A DNA stretch of 64,000 nucleotides. Source: Staphylococcus sp. IVB6214 (GTDB lineage: Bacteria > Bacillota > Bacilli > Staphylococcales > Staphylococcaceae). Position 1 is the stretch's first letter. Each line of letters starts with the position of its first letter. The stretch spans positions 1-64,000 of the forward strand of contig NZ_CP094723.1 in NCBI RefSeq assembly GCF_025558585.1. The letters are read 5' to 3'. A model generated the notes under the pieces. That model did not search any database. It had not been told where the DNA came from and saw only the letters and a list, made by a program, of their open reading frames with translations. The position numbers and the translations under genes were made by a program. Shown in pieces: positions 13,935-24,085 of this stretch.

Positions 13935-13944
13935 GTGCATGCAC
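13935..13944. promoter_or_regulatory. Palindrome upstream of azlC
   Basis: GTGCATGCAC is a perfect 10-bp palindrome, framed by AGACA (13921-13925) and TGTCT (13954-13958). It lies about 80 bases before azlC and is a possible operator. No cognate regulator can be named. Confidence 0.25.
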
Positions 13945-14024
13945 TGTGAAGGTTGTCTAACAATGTAGATTTTGAAATTGTTTTGTAATACAATAAGTTT
14001 AATTTTGATGAAGGGGGTCACATC

Positions 14025-14717
14025 ATGGCATATCAGACATTCAGACAAGGCATCAAAGATTGTATTCCAACCTTGCTTGGATACGCAGGTATTGGATTTT
14101 CATTCGGTGTCGTGGGGAGTACCTCTGGCTTCAATCTATTCGAAATCGCATTATTGTCCATTTTAATTTATGCTGGAGCAGCGCAATTCATCGTGATTGC
14201 TTTGATGGCTGTTCATACGCCCGTATGGGTCATCGTCTTAACCACGTTAATTGTCAACAGTCGAATGTTTTTGTTGAGTATGACGTTAGCTCCGTCCTTC
14301 AAATCAGAAACATTAGGTCATCGTGTCGGCATCGGCGCATTGTTGACGGACGAGACATTTGGTGTAGCCATCACACCTTATTCAAAAGGGGAGATGATTG
14401 GTCGTAACTGGATGCATGGCTTGAATATTACAGCATATCTATTTTGGATTTTTACGACAATTCTTGGTGCTGCGCTCGGTGACTTTGTGAGTCGACCGGA
14501 AATGTTTGGACTTGATTATGCGATATTAGCGATGTTTGTTTTCTTGGCAGCGGCACAATTAGAGGGCGTACAGAAGTCTAAGATACGTCTATATATGTTG
14601 CTCATCTGTGTTGTCACCGTATTAATGCTTGTATTAAGTCTATTTATGCCGTCTTATCTCGCAATTATGATTGCATCAATATTGACGGCGACATTAGGGA
14701 TGGTGATGGAACAATGA
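14025..14717 (+). CDS. azlC: AzlC family branched-chain amino acid permease
   Basis: Large subunit of a two-protein exporter of branched-chain amino acids and analogues such as azaleucine. It has 230 residues, mostly hydrophobic, with about five membrane segments and the family motif GAAQFI followed by conserved VNSRMFLLS. The start ATG at 14025 follows GAAGGGGGT. It overlaps azlD by four bases, so the two subunits are coupled. Substrate is inferred from family, not shown by sequence. Confidence 0.93.
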   Translation: MAYQTFRQGIKDCIPTLLGYAGIGFSFGVVGSTSGFNLFEIALLSILIYAGAAQFIVIALMAVHTPVWVIVLTTLIVNSRMFLLSMTLAPSFKSETLGHRVGIGALLTDETFGVAITPYSKGEMIGRNWMHGLNITAYLFWIFTTILGAALGDFVSRPEMFGLDYAILAMFVFLAAAQLEGVQKSKIRLYMLLICVVTVLMLVLSLFMPSYLAIMIASILTATLGMVMEQ

Positions 14718-15043
14718 CATGCTATTTCTTAATTGCGGTCGTCTTATCAGGCGTTGTAACATTGCTCGTGCGCATTTTGCCACTTGTGATGATTTCACGA
14801 CTCGAACTCTCTGAGAAATTCATCAAATGGCTCTCATTTATTCCGATTACGTTATTTACAGCACTTGTCGTCGATGGCTTGATAAAGCAGCAAAGCGGTG
14901 TATTTGGCTATGCGATCAACTGGACGTTTGTCATTGCGCTCATTCCAACAATATGGATTGCATTACGTACACGGAGTTTGACAATAACGGTATTGGTGGG
15001 GATGGTAGCTGTGGCGTTATTGAGACTGATGATGGCTCCTTGA
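14714..15043 (+). CDS. azlD: AzlD family membrane protein
   Basis: Small partner subunit of AzlC: 109 residues with about four hydrophobic segments and the motif LVRILPLVMISRLELSEKF typical of AzlD. The start codon overlaps the azlC stop (ATGA). Confidence 0.92.
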   Translation: MTCYFLIAVVLSGVVTLLVRILPLVMISRLELSEKFIKWLSFIPITLFTALVVDGLIKQQSGVFGYAINWTFVIALIPTIWIALRTRSLTITVLVGMVAVALLRLMMAP

Positions 15044-15099
15044 TGTTGTTTTATAGACAAAAATAGTGTATCATAACACTTAATTTAAATATGCTGAAA

Positions 15100-15253
15100 A
15101 CTTATTGAGAGAAGCTGAGGGATTTGGCCCGTTGACGCTTCAGCAACCACTTATATACAAGAACGGTGCTACAACCAACGATTGCGGTCGGATAATAAGT
15201 CATCCTATATAGATAAGACTGTATCGTTGTTGGCTCAATGATACAGTTTTTAA
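15100..15253 (+). ncRNA. SAM-I riboswitch (S-box leader)
   Basis: The leader reads CTTATTGAGAGAAGCTGAGG, then GATTTGGCCC and CTTCAGCAACC, followed by GGTGCTACAACC; these are the hallmarks of the S-box aptamer, and the P1 helix closes with GATAATAAG (15191-15199). S-adenosylmethionine binding would favour the terminator 15217-15253 and switch off metX. Recognised by conserved core motifs. Confidence 0.93.
15217..15253 (+). terminator. S-box regulated terminator
   Basis: ACTGTATCGTTG (15218-15229) pairs with CAATGATACAGT (15236-15247), followed by T-rich sequence. It is the expression platform of the SAM riboswitch. Confidence 0.88.
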
Positions 15254-15271
15254 TTTTTAGGAGGGCGAGCA

Positions 15272-16237
15272 ATGAGCAACTATACCGTAGATACGTTACA
15301 TTTAGGAACATTCACAACAGAATCAGGCGAAACAATTCAAGATTTACAATTGCGCTATGAATACGTCGGTTACAAAGGGCAGCCATTGGTTCTCGTTTGC
15401 CATGCTTTAACGGGCAATCACCTAACTTATGGCACAGATGAACAGCCAGGGTGGTGGCGTGAAATTATCGATGGTGGGTATATGCCATTTCACGACTATC
15501 AGTTTTTGACATTTAACGTCATCGGTAGTCCGTTTGGATCGAGTTCACGTGCCAATGACAGCGACTTTCCAGAGCATTTAACGATGCGTGATATTGTTAG
15601 AGCAATCGAACTCGGCGTGAAGGCACTCGGTTATACAGAAATTGATATTCTGATTGGAGCGTCACTCGGTGGCATGCAGGTGATGGAGCTGTTATACAAT
15701 CGACAGTTTCACGTGAAAAAAGCGGTGATTCTTGCAGCAACAGCGAAGACGTCTTCGTATAGTCGTGCATTTAACGAAATTGCACGTCAAGCCATTCATA
15801 TAGGGGGGACGGAAGGTTTGAGCATTGCACGACAACTTGGGTTCTTAACTTACCGCTCTTCGAAAAGTTACGAGTCAAGATTCACACCTGATGAAGTCGT
15901 CGCTTATCAAAAACATCAAGGGGACAAGTTCAAGTCATCTTTTCATTTAGAGAGTTACTTAACACTGCTCGATGTCTTAGATAGTCATGATATTTACCGT
16001 GGTCGTGATGACGTTAGTGCTGTATTTCGCATGCTCGACACGAAAGTTTTAACGATAGGTTTCGTCGATGACTTGCTGTATCCAGATGATCAAGTTGAAG
16101 CGGTCGGTCAACATTTTCGATATCATCGTCACTTCTTCGTTCCTGACAACGTCGGTCATGACGGCTTCCTGCTAAACTTCAATGATTGGGCACCTTATCT
16201 CTATCATTTCTTAAAAGTTTCCCGTTTTCGTCGCTAG
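15272..16237 (+). CDS. metX: Homoserine O-acetyltransferase
   Basis: An alpha/beta-hydrolase-fold acyltransferase that activates homoserine at the entry to methionine synthesis. The 321-residue protein shows CHALTGN (oxyanion region), the nucleophile elbow GASLGGMQ, the acidic residue in GFVDDLLYP and the catalytic histidine in NVGHDGFLL. The upstream SAM riboswitch supports a methionine-pathway role. Acetyl versus succinyl donor cannot be decided from sequence alone. A parS-like site lies inside the gene at 15705. Confidence 0.93.
   Translation: MSNYTVDTLHLGTFTTESGETIQDLQLRYEYVGYKGQPLVLVCHALTGNHLTYGTDEQPGWWREIIDGGYMPFHDYQFLTFNVIGSPFGSSSRANDSDFPEHLTMRDIVRAIELGVKALGYTEIDILIGASLGGMQVMELLYNRQFHVKKAVILAATAKTSSYSRAFNEIARQAIHIGGTEGLSIARQLGFLTYRSSKSYESRFTPDEVVAYQKHQGDKFKSSFHLESYLTLLDVLDSHDIYRGRDDVSAVFRMLDTKVLTIGFVDDLLYPDDQVEAVGQHFRYHRHFFVPDNVGHDGFLLNFNDWAPYLYHFLKVSRFRR
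15705..15720. promoter_or_regulatory. parS: parS-like site inside metX
   Basis: AGTTTCACGTGAAAAA matches the parS consensus TGTTTCACGTGAAACA at 14 of 16 positions with the whole central core GTTTCACGTGAAA intact. Firmicute parS sites are often inside genes near the origin. Confidence 0.65.
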
Positions 16238-16239
16238 GC

Positions 16240-16269
16240 TTAGACGGATATCCGACATTTTGTTATAAT
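16240..16269 (+). promoter_or_regulatory. Promoter for the yybS-gdpP-rplI operon
   Basis: A TATAAT -10 box (16264-16269) with an imperfect -35 (TTAGAC, 16240-16245) at 18-base spacing. It lies just after the metX stop and before a roughly 170-base untranslated leader. Confidence 0.5.
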
Positions 16270-16300
16270 CAAAGGAATGAAGAAAAGAAGGGGTAAAATT

Positions 16301-16330
16301 TTGAATATGCGTATGCATAACAAGACGTAG
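16301..16330 (+). CDS. Possible 9-residue leader peptide
   Basis: TTG AAT ATG CGT ATG CAT AAC AAG ACG TAG forms a tiny ORF with a strong AAGAAGGGG site eight bases upstream and the TATAAT promoter 30 bases before that. It would encode MNMRMHNKT. Its good ribosome site in a long leader before yybS suggests it may be translated. No attenuator hairpin is obvious, so its role is open. Confidence 0.3.
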   Translation: MNMRMHNKT

Positions 16331-16445
16331 ACGCCTCATTCTATTCATATTTTGTCAGTGTCGTATCAATCCAAGTCATTGTATTCACACGGCAAAATTT
16401 GTAAAATAAGCGATAAAGAAATAAATTAGTTTGGAAGTGGCGTTA

Positions 16446-17351
16446 TTGTTTTCAAAAATACAGTTTAAGCCAATGTTGCTATGTACACTTGCATGGCTGT
16501 TGGTCATCTTAGTAATAGACTTCTTACCCGCATTAGGATTGATTGTTGCACTGTTTGCAACACTCCCGGGTATTATATTATGGCATCGCTCAATCCATTC
16601 GTTCGGCTTTAGCGTCTTTGTTACATTCATCTTTGCCACATTAACAGGTAGTGTCTTGTTGATGAGCTTTATGATGATTGTTTTCGTAATCAGCGCATTG
16701 ATTGGACGTCTGTTACAGCAGCGTGCTTCTAAAGAGCGCATCTTGTATATGACAACATTGGTATCGAGTGTATTAACGCTAGGTGTGATGATGTTTTTAC
16801 AAAGCATTCAACAATTACCTTATGCTCATGAAATGTTAGAACCTTATCAAGCCGTCGTAGATCAAGCAGCTGCAATGCAAGATGTAGATGAAGCATCAAA
16901 AGAAGTATTGAATGCATCGGTACAACAACTTGCTATACAAATGCCAGGTTTGATTGTCATTGCATTGGCAATTTTCATGTTTTTAACACTCGTTATTATT
17001 TGTCCTATTTTGCGTAAGTTCAAGATTGCAACGCCCGTATTCAGACCTCTCTTTTTATGGCAGATGGGACGTTCAGTTTTCATTATTTATGCGATCGCTT
17101 TGTTGGTAGGCATAACAACAGAACCTGCAACGACAATGAATAGTATCAGTGTGAATTTTCAAATTGTACTCGGCTTTTTACTAGTTATTCAAGGTTTGAG
17201 TTTTATCCATTATGTATGTGTGATGAACCGTCTACATATTAGTTTGACGATTGTGTTTGTCATGTTAGGTATTGCATTTTATCCTTTAACACGCTTAATT
17301 GGATTGTTAGATATAGGTTTAAATTTAAAAGCTATGATTAAAAAACGATAA
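16446..17351 (+). CDS. YybS-type DUF2232 membrane protein
   Basis: An integral membrane protein of the DUF2232 family, conserved upstream of gdpP in staphylococci; biochemical role unknown. About eight hydrophobic segments span the roughly 300 residues. The start is ambiguous: TTG 16446 with GGAAGTGG upstream is preferred, while TTG 16431 or GTG 16437 would add a few residues. It is followed by gdpP after 11 bases. Confidence 0.85.
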   Translation: MFSKIQFKPMLLCTLAWLLVILVIDFLPALGLIVALFATLPGIILWHRSIHSFGFSVFVTFIFATLTGSVLLMSFMMIVFVISALIGRLLQQRASKERILYMTTLVSSVLTLGVMMFLQSIQQLPYAHEMLEPYQAVVDQAAAMQDVDEASKEVLNASVQQLAIQMPGLIVIALAIFMFLTLVIICPILRKFKIATPVFRPLFLWQMGRSVFIIYAIALLVGITTEPATTMNSISVNFQIVLGFLLVIQGLSFIHYVCVMNRLHISLTIVFVMLGIAFYPLTRLIGLLDIGLNLKAMIKKR

Positions 17352-17362
17352 GAGGTGACAAA

Positions 17363-19330
17363 ATGAATCGTCATGCTATAAAGAAGGCACTGGTCATCCC
17401 GTTTGTATTGATGACGCTTGCTGCCATGATAAGCGTTGGTGTCTTGGTGCTTTTTAACAAGATGTTTGCACTCGCGCTCGCATTAGGCTTGTTCGTTGTG
17501 CTTATCATTTGTGCAGTACTTCTGAAACGTATGTATCAACATTTTGATCGCTACATTGATCAGTTGAGCGGTAAGATTTCAGTTGGAAGTGATAGAGCGG
17601 TCAAAACGATGCCAATGGGATTGATTGTATTAGACGATGCAGAACAAATTGAATGGGTCAATCCGTTTATGTCAGAACGTATCGAACGCAATGTGATTTC
17701 AGATCCAATCAATGAAGTGTACCCAAATATTTTGAAACGATTAGAAAAAGCGAAAGAAATTGAATACCAAGATGGTCCATACGCATATCGTGTCAAATAT
17801 TCAGAAGAAGAGAAAATACTTTACTTCCTTGATATGACAGAAGAAACTGAAATTCGACAAGAATATGAAGATCAACAACCGATTATTGCAACGTTGTTTT
17901 TGGATAACTACGATGAAATTACACAAAATATGAATGATACGCAGCGTTCAGAGATTAACGCTATGGTAACACGTGTTATCAGCCGTTGGGCACAGACACA
18001 TAACGTTTACTTCAAGCGTTATAGCTCAGATCAATTCGTTGCGTATTTGAACAGACGTATTTTACGAGAAATTGAAGAGAGCAAGTTTGACATTTTAAGT
18101 CAATTGCGTGAGAAGAGTAGTGGTTACCGTGCACAACTGACATTCAGTATTGGTGTTGGAGAAGGCTCCGAAAACTTAATCGATCTTGGCGAACTTTCAC
18201 AATCAGGTCTTGACTTGGCATTGGGTCGTGGTGGAGACCAAGTGGCGATTAAAAATATTAATGGTAACGTTCGTTTCTACGGGGGTAAGACTGACCCGAT
18301 GGAAAAACGGACACGTGTTCGTGCACGTGTTATCTCGCATGCGCTGAAAGACATCTTGCTTGAAGGTGACAAAGTAATCGTGATGGGACATAAGCGCCCA
18401 GACTTAGATGCGATTGGTGCAGCAATTGGTGTCACACGCTTTGCAATGATGAATAATTTGGATGCATATGTCGTGTTGAATGATTCAGATATTGATCCAA
18501 CACTTCAACGTGTGATGGATGAGATCAATGAAAAACCAGAGCTGAAAGAACGTTTCATTACATCTGATGAAGCATGGGATATGATGACATCTAGAACAAC
18601 TTTGGTAGTTGTTGATACGCATAAACCAGAAATGGTGATGGATGAGAACATTTTAAATAAAGCAAACCGCAAAGTTGTGATTGACCACCACCGTCGTGGC
18701 GACAGCTTTATCTCGAATCCATTGCTTGTTTACATGGAACCTTATGCAAGTTCTACGGCTGAACTTGTTACCGAGTTGCTTGAATATCAGCCGACAGAGC
18801 AACGTTTGACACGACTTGAGTCGACTGTCATGTATGCGGGAATTATCGTCGATACACGTAACTTCACGTTGCGTACAGGATCACGGACATTTGATGCAGC
18901 GAGCTACTTGCGTGCACACGGTGCCGATACGATTCTGACACAACACTTCTTAAAAGATGACATCGAGACATACATTAATCGTTCTGAACTAATACGTACG
19001 GTTGTGTTACAAGATAACGGCATTGCGATTGCACACGGTGCAGATGACAAAATCTATCACCCTGTAACAGTTGCCCAAGCGGCAGATGAATTGTTGAGTT
19101 TGGACGGTGTGGAGGCGTCGTATGTCGTTGCACGCCGAGAGCAGGACTTAGTCGGAATGTCTGCACGCTCACTGGGTGGCTTTAACGTTCAGTTAACGAT
19201 GGAAGCACTCGGAGGTGGCGGCCATCTTACAAATGCGGCGACGCAGATGAAAGATGTAACGGTGGAAGCAGCAATCGAACAGTTGAAAACAGCAATTGCG
19301 GAACAAATAGACAGGAGTGACGAATCATGA
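17363..19330 (+). CDS. gdpP: Cyclic-di-AMP phosphodiesterase GdpP
   Basis: GdpP hydrolyses c-di-AMP, controlling cell-wall stress, potassium balance and beta-lactam tolerance. The 655-residue protein has two N-terminal membrane helices (about 10-55), a PAS domain, a degenerate GGDEF domain (near 170-300) and a DHH/DHHA1 domain with [24 protein letters not shown] and the C-terminal GGGGH motif. No frameshift is seen. It overlaps rplI by four bases. Confidence 0.97.
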   Translation: MNRHAIKKALVIPFVLMTLAAMISVGVLVLFNKMFALALALGLFVVLIICAVLLKRMYQHFDRYIDQLSGKISVGSDRAVKTMPMGLIVLDDAEQIEWVNPFMSERIERNVISDPINEVYPNILKRLEKAKEIEYQDGPYAYRVKYSEEEKILYFLDMTEETEIRQEYEDQQPIIATLFLDNYDEITQNMNDTQRSEINAMVTRVISRWAQTHNVYFKRYSSDQFVAYLNRRILREIEESKFDILSQLREKSSGYRAQLTFSIGVGEGSENLIDLGELSQSGLDLALGRGGDQVAIKNINGNVRFYGGKTDPMEKRTRVRARVISHALKDILLEGDKVIVMGHKRPDLDAIGAAIGVTRFAMMNNLDAYVVLNDSDIDPTLQRVMDEINEKPELKERFITSDEAWDMMTSRTTLVVVDTHKPEMVMDENILNKANRKVVIDHHRRGDSFISNPLLVYMEPYASSTAELVTELLEYQPTEQRLTRLESTVMYAGIIVDTRNFTLRTGSRTFDAASYLRAHGADTILTQHFLKDDIETYINRSELIRTVVLQDNGIAIAHGADDKIYHPVTVAQAADELLSLDGVEASYVVARREQDLVGMSARSLGGFNVQLTMEALGGGGHLTNAATQMKDVTVEAAIEQLKTAIAEQIDRSDES

Positions 19331-19773
19331 AAGTAATTTTCACACAAGACGTAAAAGGTAAAGGGAAAAAAGGCGAAATTAAAGATGTGCCAGTTGGCTA
19401 TGCGAATAACTTCTTAATCAAAAATGGTTATGCGGTTGAAGCGACACCTGGTAACTTAAAGCAACTTGAACAAAAAAATAAACGTATTGAAAAAGAAAAA
19501 CAACAAGAATTTGAAGATGCGAAAGCGTTAAAAGAAAAGCTTGAAACACTTGAAGTTGAAGTGAAAGCAAAGTCAGGTGAAGGCGGCAAATTATTCGGTT
19601 CAATCAGTACGAAGCAAATCGCTGAAGCATTGAACAAACAACACGGTATCAAGCTGGATAAACGTAAAATGGACTTACCGAACGGAATTCATGCGTTAGG
19701 TTATACAAACGTACCTGTGAAGTTACACAAAGATGTAGACGGTACGATTCGTGTTCATACAGTAGAACAATAA
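19327..19773 (+). CDS. rplI: 50S ribosomal protein L9
   Basis: L9 is a two-domain 23S rRNA-binding protein. The N-terminal signature [19 protein letters not shown] is intact, a long connecting helix (about 45-75) follows, then the C-terminal domain with GKLFGSIST. 148 residues. Translationally coupled to gdpP through the ATGA overlap. Confidence 0.98.
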   Translation: MKVIFTQDVKGKGKKGEIKDVPVGYANNFLIKNGYAVEATPGNLKQLEQKNKRIEKEKQQEFEDAKALKEKLETLEVEVKAKSGEGGKLFGSISTKQIAEALNKQHGIKLDKRKMDLPNGIHALGYTNVPVKLHKDVDGTIRVHTVEQ

Positions 19774-19794
19774 GAGCGTGATGGAGCGTGTTAA

Positions 19795-19826
19795 GAGGCT
19801 GGGGCATAATGACATGTTCCAGCCTT
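19795..19826 (+). repeat. Small inverted repeat between rplI and dnaB
   Basis: AGGCTGG (19796-19802) pairs with CCAGCCT (19819-19825), the type of short hairpin (aggctggg..tcccagcct) scattered in staphylococcal intergenic DNA. There is no T-run after it. Confidence 0.4.
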
Positions 19827-19871
19827 AAAATATCAAATAAATGTGCAATTTAGTTAAAGGAGGCTGATGGC

Positions 19872-21272
19872 ATGGATGGTATGTTTGAACATAATCAAAT
19901 GCCACATAGTCATGAAGCGGAACAATCTGTATTAGGTGCGATATTTTTAGATCCTGAACTTATCTCCACGACACAGGAGATCTTAATGCCGGAATCTTTT
20001 TATCGTGCGCCGCATCAACATATTTTCCGTGCCATGATGCATTTAAATGAAGATGGTAATGACATAGATATCGTGACCGTGTTAGATCGCTTAACACAAG
20101 ACGGTGTTGTCAATGAAGCGGGTGGCGCACAATATTTAGCTGAGATTACGTCTAGCGTGCCGACAACACGGAACATCGAATATTATACGAATGTTGTCTT
20201 CAAGCATGCGATGAAACGTAAACTGATTCATACAGCAGATAGTATCGCAAGTGATGGCTATAACGACGAATTAGATTTAGATACCATTTTAAATGATGCA
20301 GAACGACGTATTTTAGAACTGTCTACAACCCGTGAAAGTGATGGTTTCAAAGATATTCGTGATGTTTTAAGTCAAGTATATGAAAATGCAGAAGAACTCG
20401 ATCAAAACAGCGGTCAAACACCGGGGATTCCAACAGGTTATCGCGATCTTGACCAGATGACAGCAGGTTTCAACCGCAATGATTTGATTATTTTAGCAGC
20501 CCGTCCATCGGTAGGTAAGACTGCCTTCGCACTGAATATTGCACAAAAAGTCGCAACACACGAAGACAATTATACGGTCGGTATCTTTTCTCTTGAGATG
20601 GGCGCCGACCAGTTAGCAACACGTATGATATGTAGTTCGGGAAATGTCGATTCGAATCGTCTGAGAACAGGAACGATGACAGAAGAAGACTGGAATCGCT
20701 TCACAGTGGCTGTCGGTAAGCTGTCACGAACGAAGATTTTTATTGATGATACACCGGGCATACGTATTACAGATATTCGTTCGAAATGTCGACGCCTCAA
20801 GCAAGAACATGGGCTTGATATGATTGTGATCGACTACTTACAATTGATTCAAGGAAGCGGTTCTCGTGCGTCAGATAACCGTCAACAAGAAGTCTCTGAA
20901 ATTTCACGTATGCTCAAGGCAATTGCCCGTGAACTAGAATGCCCAGTCATAGCGCTCAGTCAGCTATCACGTGGTGTAGAGCAACGACAAGATAAGCGAC
21001 CAATGATGAGTGACATTCGTGAATCAGGATCGATTGAACAAGATGCGGACATCGTCGCCTTCTTATATCGTGATGATTATTATAATCGTGGGGACAGTGA
21101 TGAAGACGATGATGATGCAAGCTTTGAACCACAAACGAACGATGAAAATGGTGAAATTGAAATCATTATCGCCAAGCAACGTAACGGTCCAACAGGGACT
21201 GTTAAACTGCACTTCATGAAACAATACAATAAATTTACAGATATTGATTATGCACATGCAGAAATGGCATAA
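19872..21272 (+). CDS. dnaB: Replicative DNA helicase DnaB (DnaC in staphylococci)
   Basis: Hexameric RecA-fold helicase that unwinds DNA at the fork. The 466-residue protein has the N-terminal primase-interaction domain (PHSHEAEQSVLGAIFLDPE), Walker A ARPSVGKTAFALN, Walker B MIVIDYLQLI, and the arginine-finger region. An AAAGGAGG site precedes; ATG 19872 is used, with ATG 19881 possible. It follows rplI in the conserved order. Confidence 0.98.
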   Translation: MDGMFEHNQMPHSHEAEQSVLGAIFLDPELISTTQEILMPESFYRAPHQHIFRAMMHLNEDGNDIDIVTVLDRLTQDGVVNEAGGAQYLAEITSSVPTTRNIEYYTNVVFKHAMKRKLIHTADSIASDGYNDELDLDTILNDAERRILELSTTRESDGFKDIRDVLSQVYENAEELDQNSGQTPGIPTGYRDLDQMTAGFNRNDLIILAARPSVGKTAFALNIAQKVATHEDNYTVGIFSLEMGADQLATRMICSSGNVDSNRLRTGTMTEEDWNRFTVAVGKLSRTKIFIDDTPGIRITDIRSKCRRLKQEHGLDMIVIDYLQLIQGSGSRASDNRQQEVSEISRMLKAIARELECPVIALSQLSRGVEQRQDKRPMMSDIRESGSIEQDADIVAFLYRDDYYNRGDSDEDDDDASFEPQTNDENGEIEIIIAKQRNGPTGTVKLHFMKQYNKFTDIDYAHAEMA

Positions 21273-21285
21273 AAAAATATTACGC

Positions 21286-21333
21286 CAAAAACCGTACTTT
21301 AAAACTAATTATTTGTTTTATGTGCGGTTTTTG
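21286..21333 (+). terminator. Terminator after dnaB
   Basis: AAAAACCGTAC pairs with GTGCGGTTTTT across a 24-base loop. The T-rich 3' arm fits intrinsic termination. Confidence 0.7.
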
Positions 21334-21405
21334 TATTGTATTAGATGATAATTTTTAAATTTAGTTAGGATTTTAAAATCATTTAATGTACTATAAAAAA
21401 CCTTG

Positions 21406-21484
21406 TATAATGCGTGGTTGACACTGTTGTGCGTTGTTGTGTATCGAACAGTGATACCGAGAGTTAGATCAAAATGAATGTTCG
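21406..21484 (+). promoter_or_regulatory. purA promoter region with CGAACA/TGTTCG dyad
   Basis: TATAAT with a TG extension lies at 21406-21411. Downstream, CGAACA (21445-21450) and TGTTCG (21479-21484) are inverted. PurR boxes of Firmicutes contain CGAA half-sites, but the spacing here is wider than in the usual two-box operator, so PurR control is only a suggestion. Confidence 0.35.
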
Positions 21485-21558
21485 TTTTTTCATTTGCATT
21501 CGCAGAGAGTTATTGGTAGAATACACTTGGTTAATTGAGAAAACTTGGAGGTGCTCTT

Positions 21559-22845
21559 ATGTCATCAATCGTAGTAGTTGGGACACAATGGGGAGACGAA
21601 GGTAAAGGTAAGATTACAGACTTTTTAGCAGAACAAGCAGACGTGATTACACGTTTTTCAGGTGGAAACAACGCAGGTCACACAATTAAGTTTGACGGTG
21701 AAACATACAAATTGCACTTGGTACCATCTGGTATTTTCTACAAAGACAAACTATCCGTAATCGGTAACGGTGTCGTTGTAGATCCAGTTGCAATTTTAAA
21801 AGAATTAGATGCGTTAAATGAACGTGGTATCGCAACAGATAATTTACGTATCTCAAACCGTGCACACGTGATTTTACCTTATCATCTAATGCAAGATGAG
21901 CTTGAAGAGGCCCGTCGTGGTGATAACAAAATTGGTACAACGAAAAAAGGTATCGGCCCAGCATACGTAGACAAAGCACAACGTATCGGTATCCGTATGG
22001 CTGATCTTTTAGACAAAGACGTATTCGAGAAGCGCTTAAAAGAAAACTTAGACTACAAAAATGACTATTTCAAAGGAATGTTCAACGCAGAAGCGCCTGC
22101 ATTTGAAGATATTTTTGAAACATACTACGCAGCAGGTCAACGTCTTGCGCCGTATGTAACGGACACAGCGAAAGTATTGGACGATGCATTTGTTGCAGAT
22201 GAGCGTGTACTATTTGAAGGGGCACAAGGTGTCATGTTAGACATCGACCACGGAACGTACCCATTCGTTACATCTAGTAACCCAATCGCAGGTAACGTAA
22301 CAGTTGGTGCAGGTGTGGGTCCAACAAATGTTTCAAAAGTTGTCGGTGTATGTAAAGCCTATACGTCACGTGTAGGTGATGGTCCATTCCCAACAGAATT
22401 GTTCGACGAAGACGGTCACCATATTCGTGAAGTTGGTCGTGAATACGGAACAACAACAGGACGTCCACGTCGTGTCGGCTGGTTCGACTCAGTAGTATTA
22501 CGTCACTCTCGTCGTGTGAGCGGTATTACAGACTTATCAATCAACTCAATCGATGTCTTGACTGGCTTAGATACAGTGAAAATCTGTACAGCATACGAGC
22601 TAGATGGCAAAGAGATTACAGAGTATCCAGCAAACTTAAATGATTTAAAACGCTGCAAACCAATCTTTGAAGAGTTACCAGGTTGGACAGAAGATATTAC
22701 AAGTGTTCGTACATTAGACGAATTACCAGATAACGCACGTCGTTATTTAGAGCGTATTTCTGAGTTGTGTAACGTTCATATCTCAATCTTCTCAGTAGGT
22801 CCAGACCGTAACCAAACAAATGTTGTAGAACAATTGTGGGTATAA
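21559..22845 (+). CDS. purA: Adenylosuccinate synthetase
   Basis: PurA joins IMP and aspartate, using GTP, in the first committed step to AMP. The 428-residue protein has the GTP-binding loop GDEGKGK near residue 12, [40 protein letters not shown] and the C-terminal SVGPDR. ATG 21559 has TTGGAGGTG upstream; a TTG eight codons earlier overlaps that site. Confidence 0.98.
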   Translation: MSSIVVVGTQWGDEGKGKITDFLAEQADVITRFSGGNNAGHTIKFDGETYKLHLVPSGIFYKDKLSVIGNGVVVDPVAILKELDALNERGIATDNLRISNRAHVILPYHLMQDELEEARRGDNKIGTTKKGIGPAYVDKAQRIGIRMADLLDKDVFEKRLKENLDYKNDYFKGMFNAEAPAFEDIFETYYAAGQRLAPYVTDTAKVLDDAFVADERVLFEGAQGVMLDIDHGTYPFVTSSNPIAGNVTVGAGVGPTNVSKVVGVCKAYTSRVGDGPFPTELFDEDGHHIREVGREYGTTTGRPRRVGWFDSVVLRHSRRVSGITDLSINSIDVLTGLDTVKICTAYELDGKEITEYPANLNDLKRCKPIFEELPGWTEDITSVRTLDELPDNARRYLERISELCNVHISIFSVGPDRNQTNVVEQLWV

Positions 22846-22900
22846 TTGAATGATGCGGTAAGTCTACCGGATACACTTCGGAAAGACTGCCCCTTGAATA

Positions 22901-22933
22901 AAAGCCTAAGACATGCACTGTCTTAGGCTTTTA
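22901..22933 (+). terminator. Terminator after purA
   Basis: AAAGCCTAAGACA pairs with TGTCTTAGGCTTT around loop TGCAC. Short T-rich ends on both strands may also serve the convergent YitT-family gene. Confidence 0.8.
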
Positions 22934-23005
22934 TGCTAAAAAAATCTATTTACATATTTAGGACTTAAGCGACTTAAGTGATAAATATGTAAATAGATTG
23001 CATGA

Positions 23006-23899
23006 TTAGTGGATATCGCATTTTTTATGGTTACCGCCACGTACTTCTGATACGTTACCGATAGAAAGAAATGCACTGTCATCAATTTCCATTACAATGT
23101 CTTTCAATTTTGCTTCTTCTAGACGTGTAATGACACAGAAAATGACACGTTTATCTTCACCTGTATAAGCGCCTTCTCCTTTCAAATATGTGACACCTCG
23201 TCCTAAGCGTGAATTGATGGCTTCACCAATGTCTTTGTAAGCATCACTGATGACCCATACTGATTTGGATTCATCAAAGCCGAGTAATACCGTATCAATC
23301 ATTTTTGATGCGATGAAATAGGCAACAACACTAAACAGTGCACTTTCCCATGTGAAGACGAAGCCTGCAACTGCGAAGATAAAGAAGTTGATAATCATCA
23401 CAATTTCACCAACTGAAAATGGAACTTTGTTCTGTACGAGAATAGACAGTATTTCTGTCCCATCGAGTGATCCGCCATATCTTAGAACGATACCGACACC
23501 AATACCGAGTACGGCACCACCAAAAATTGTCACGAGAAACTTATCATCAATCACCGGATCAATAGGATGAAGTAAAATAGTAGAGATAGATAGCACTGTG
23601 ATTGCGTAAATAGTAGAAATCGCAAAAGTTTTACCGATCTGCTTATAACCTAAGAAGAAAAACGGTAAATTAAGAAGAAAGATAAACACACCGAGCTTCC
23701 ATCCTGTTAGATGTGATAAAATAATTGAAATACCGACAATGCCCCCATCGAGCAATTGATTCGGAACGAGAAATAATTCTAATGCGACACCCATTAATAG
23801 TGCGCCGAGTGTGATAAAGAAAAAGCGTTTTACAAAATACGTCGCACGTTTAGGCTTTTCCCGCTTGTAAGATACAGTTTGTGATTCCGGAATTTCCAT
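23006..23899 (-). CDS. YitT family membrane protein (DUF161/DUF2179)
   Basis: A 297-residue membrane protein of unknown function. Five or six hydrophobic segments (about residues 25-210, with motifs LDGGIVGISIILSHLTGW and YGGSLDGTEIL of the YitT family) precede a soluble C-terminal DUF2179 domain. Start MEIPESQT at 23899 has AAAGGGGGAC upstream. The open frame runs further through the two tRNA genes, but that is antisense-tRNA coding artefact. Runs opposite to purA. Confidence 0.88.
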   Translation of the reverse strand: MEIPESQTVSYKREKPKRATYFVKRFFFITLGALLMGVALELFLVPNQLLDGGIVGISIILSHLTGWKLGVFIFLLNLPFFFLGYKQIGKTFAISTIYAITVLSISTILLHPIDPVIDDKFLVTIFGGAVLGIGVGIVLRYGGSLDGTEILSILVQNKVPFSVGEIVMIINFFIFAVAGFVFTWESALFSVVAYFIASKMIDTVLLGFDESKSVWVISDAYKDIGEAINSRLGRGVTYLKGEGAYTGEDKRVIFCVITRLEEAKLKDIVMEIDDSAFLSIGNVSEVRGGNHKKCDIH

Positions 23900-24005
23900 A
23901 TATTGTCCCCCTTTTAGTCGTCTATAAAAAATTATACAAAAAAAATCAAAAAAAATCTTGTCAACGAGAAAAGACGATGCTATAATAATTTTTGTGTTAA
24001 AGAAC

Positions 24006-24080
24006 GGCTCCTTGGTCAAGCGGTTAAGACACCGCCCTTTCACGGCGGTAACACGGGTTCGAGTCCCGTAGGAGTCACCA
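24006..24080 (+). tRNA. tRNA-Glu (anticodon TTC)
   Basis: A full cloverleaf: acceptor GGCTCCT with AGGAGTC, anticodon stem CCGCC/GGCGG with TTC at 24039-24041, T arm ACGGGTTCGAGTCCCGT, and an encoded CCA end. Confidence 0.97.
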
Positions 24081-24085
24081 TTTAT

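Noticed and set aside
21445..21484. Canonical PurR operator before purA
   Set aside because: CGAA/TTCG half-sites are separated by about 32 bases, wider than in the standard two-box PurR operator; kept only as a weak candidate.
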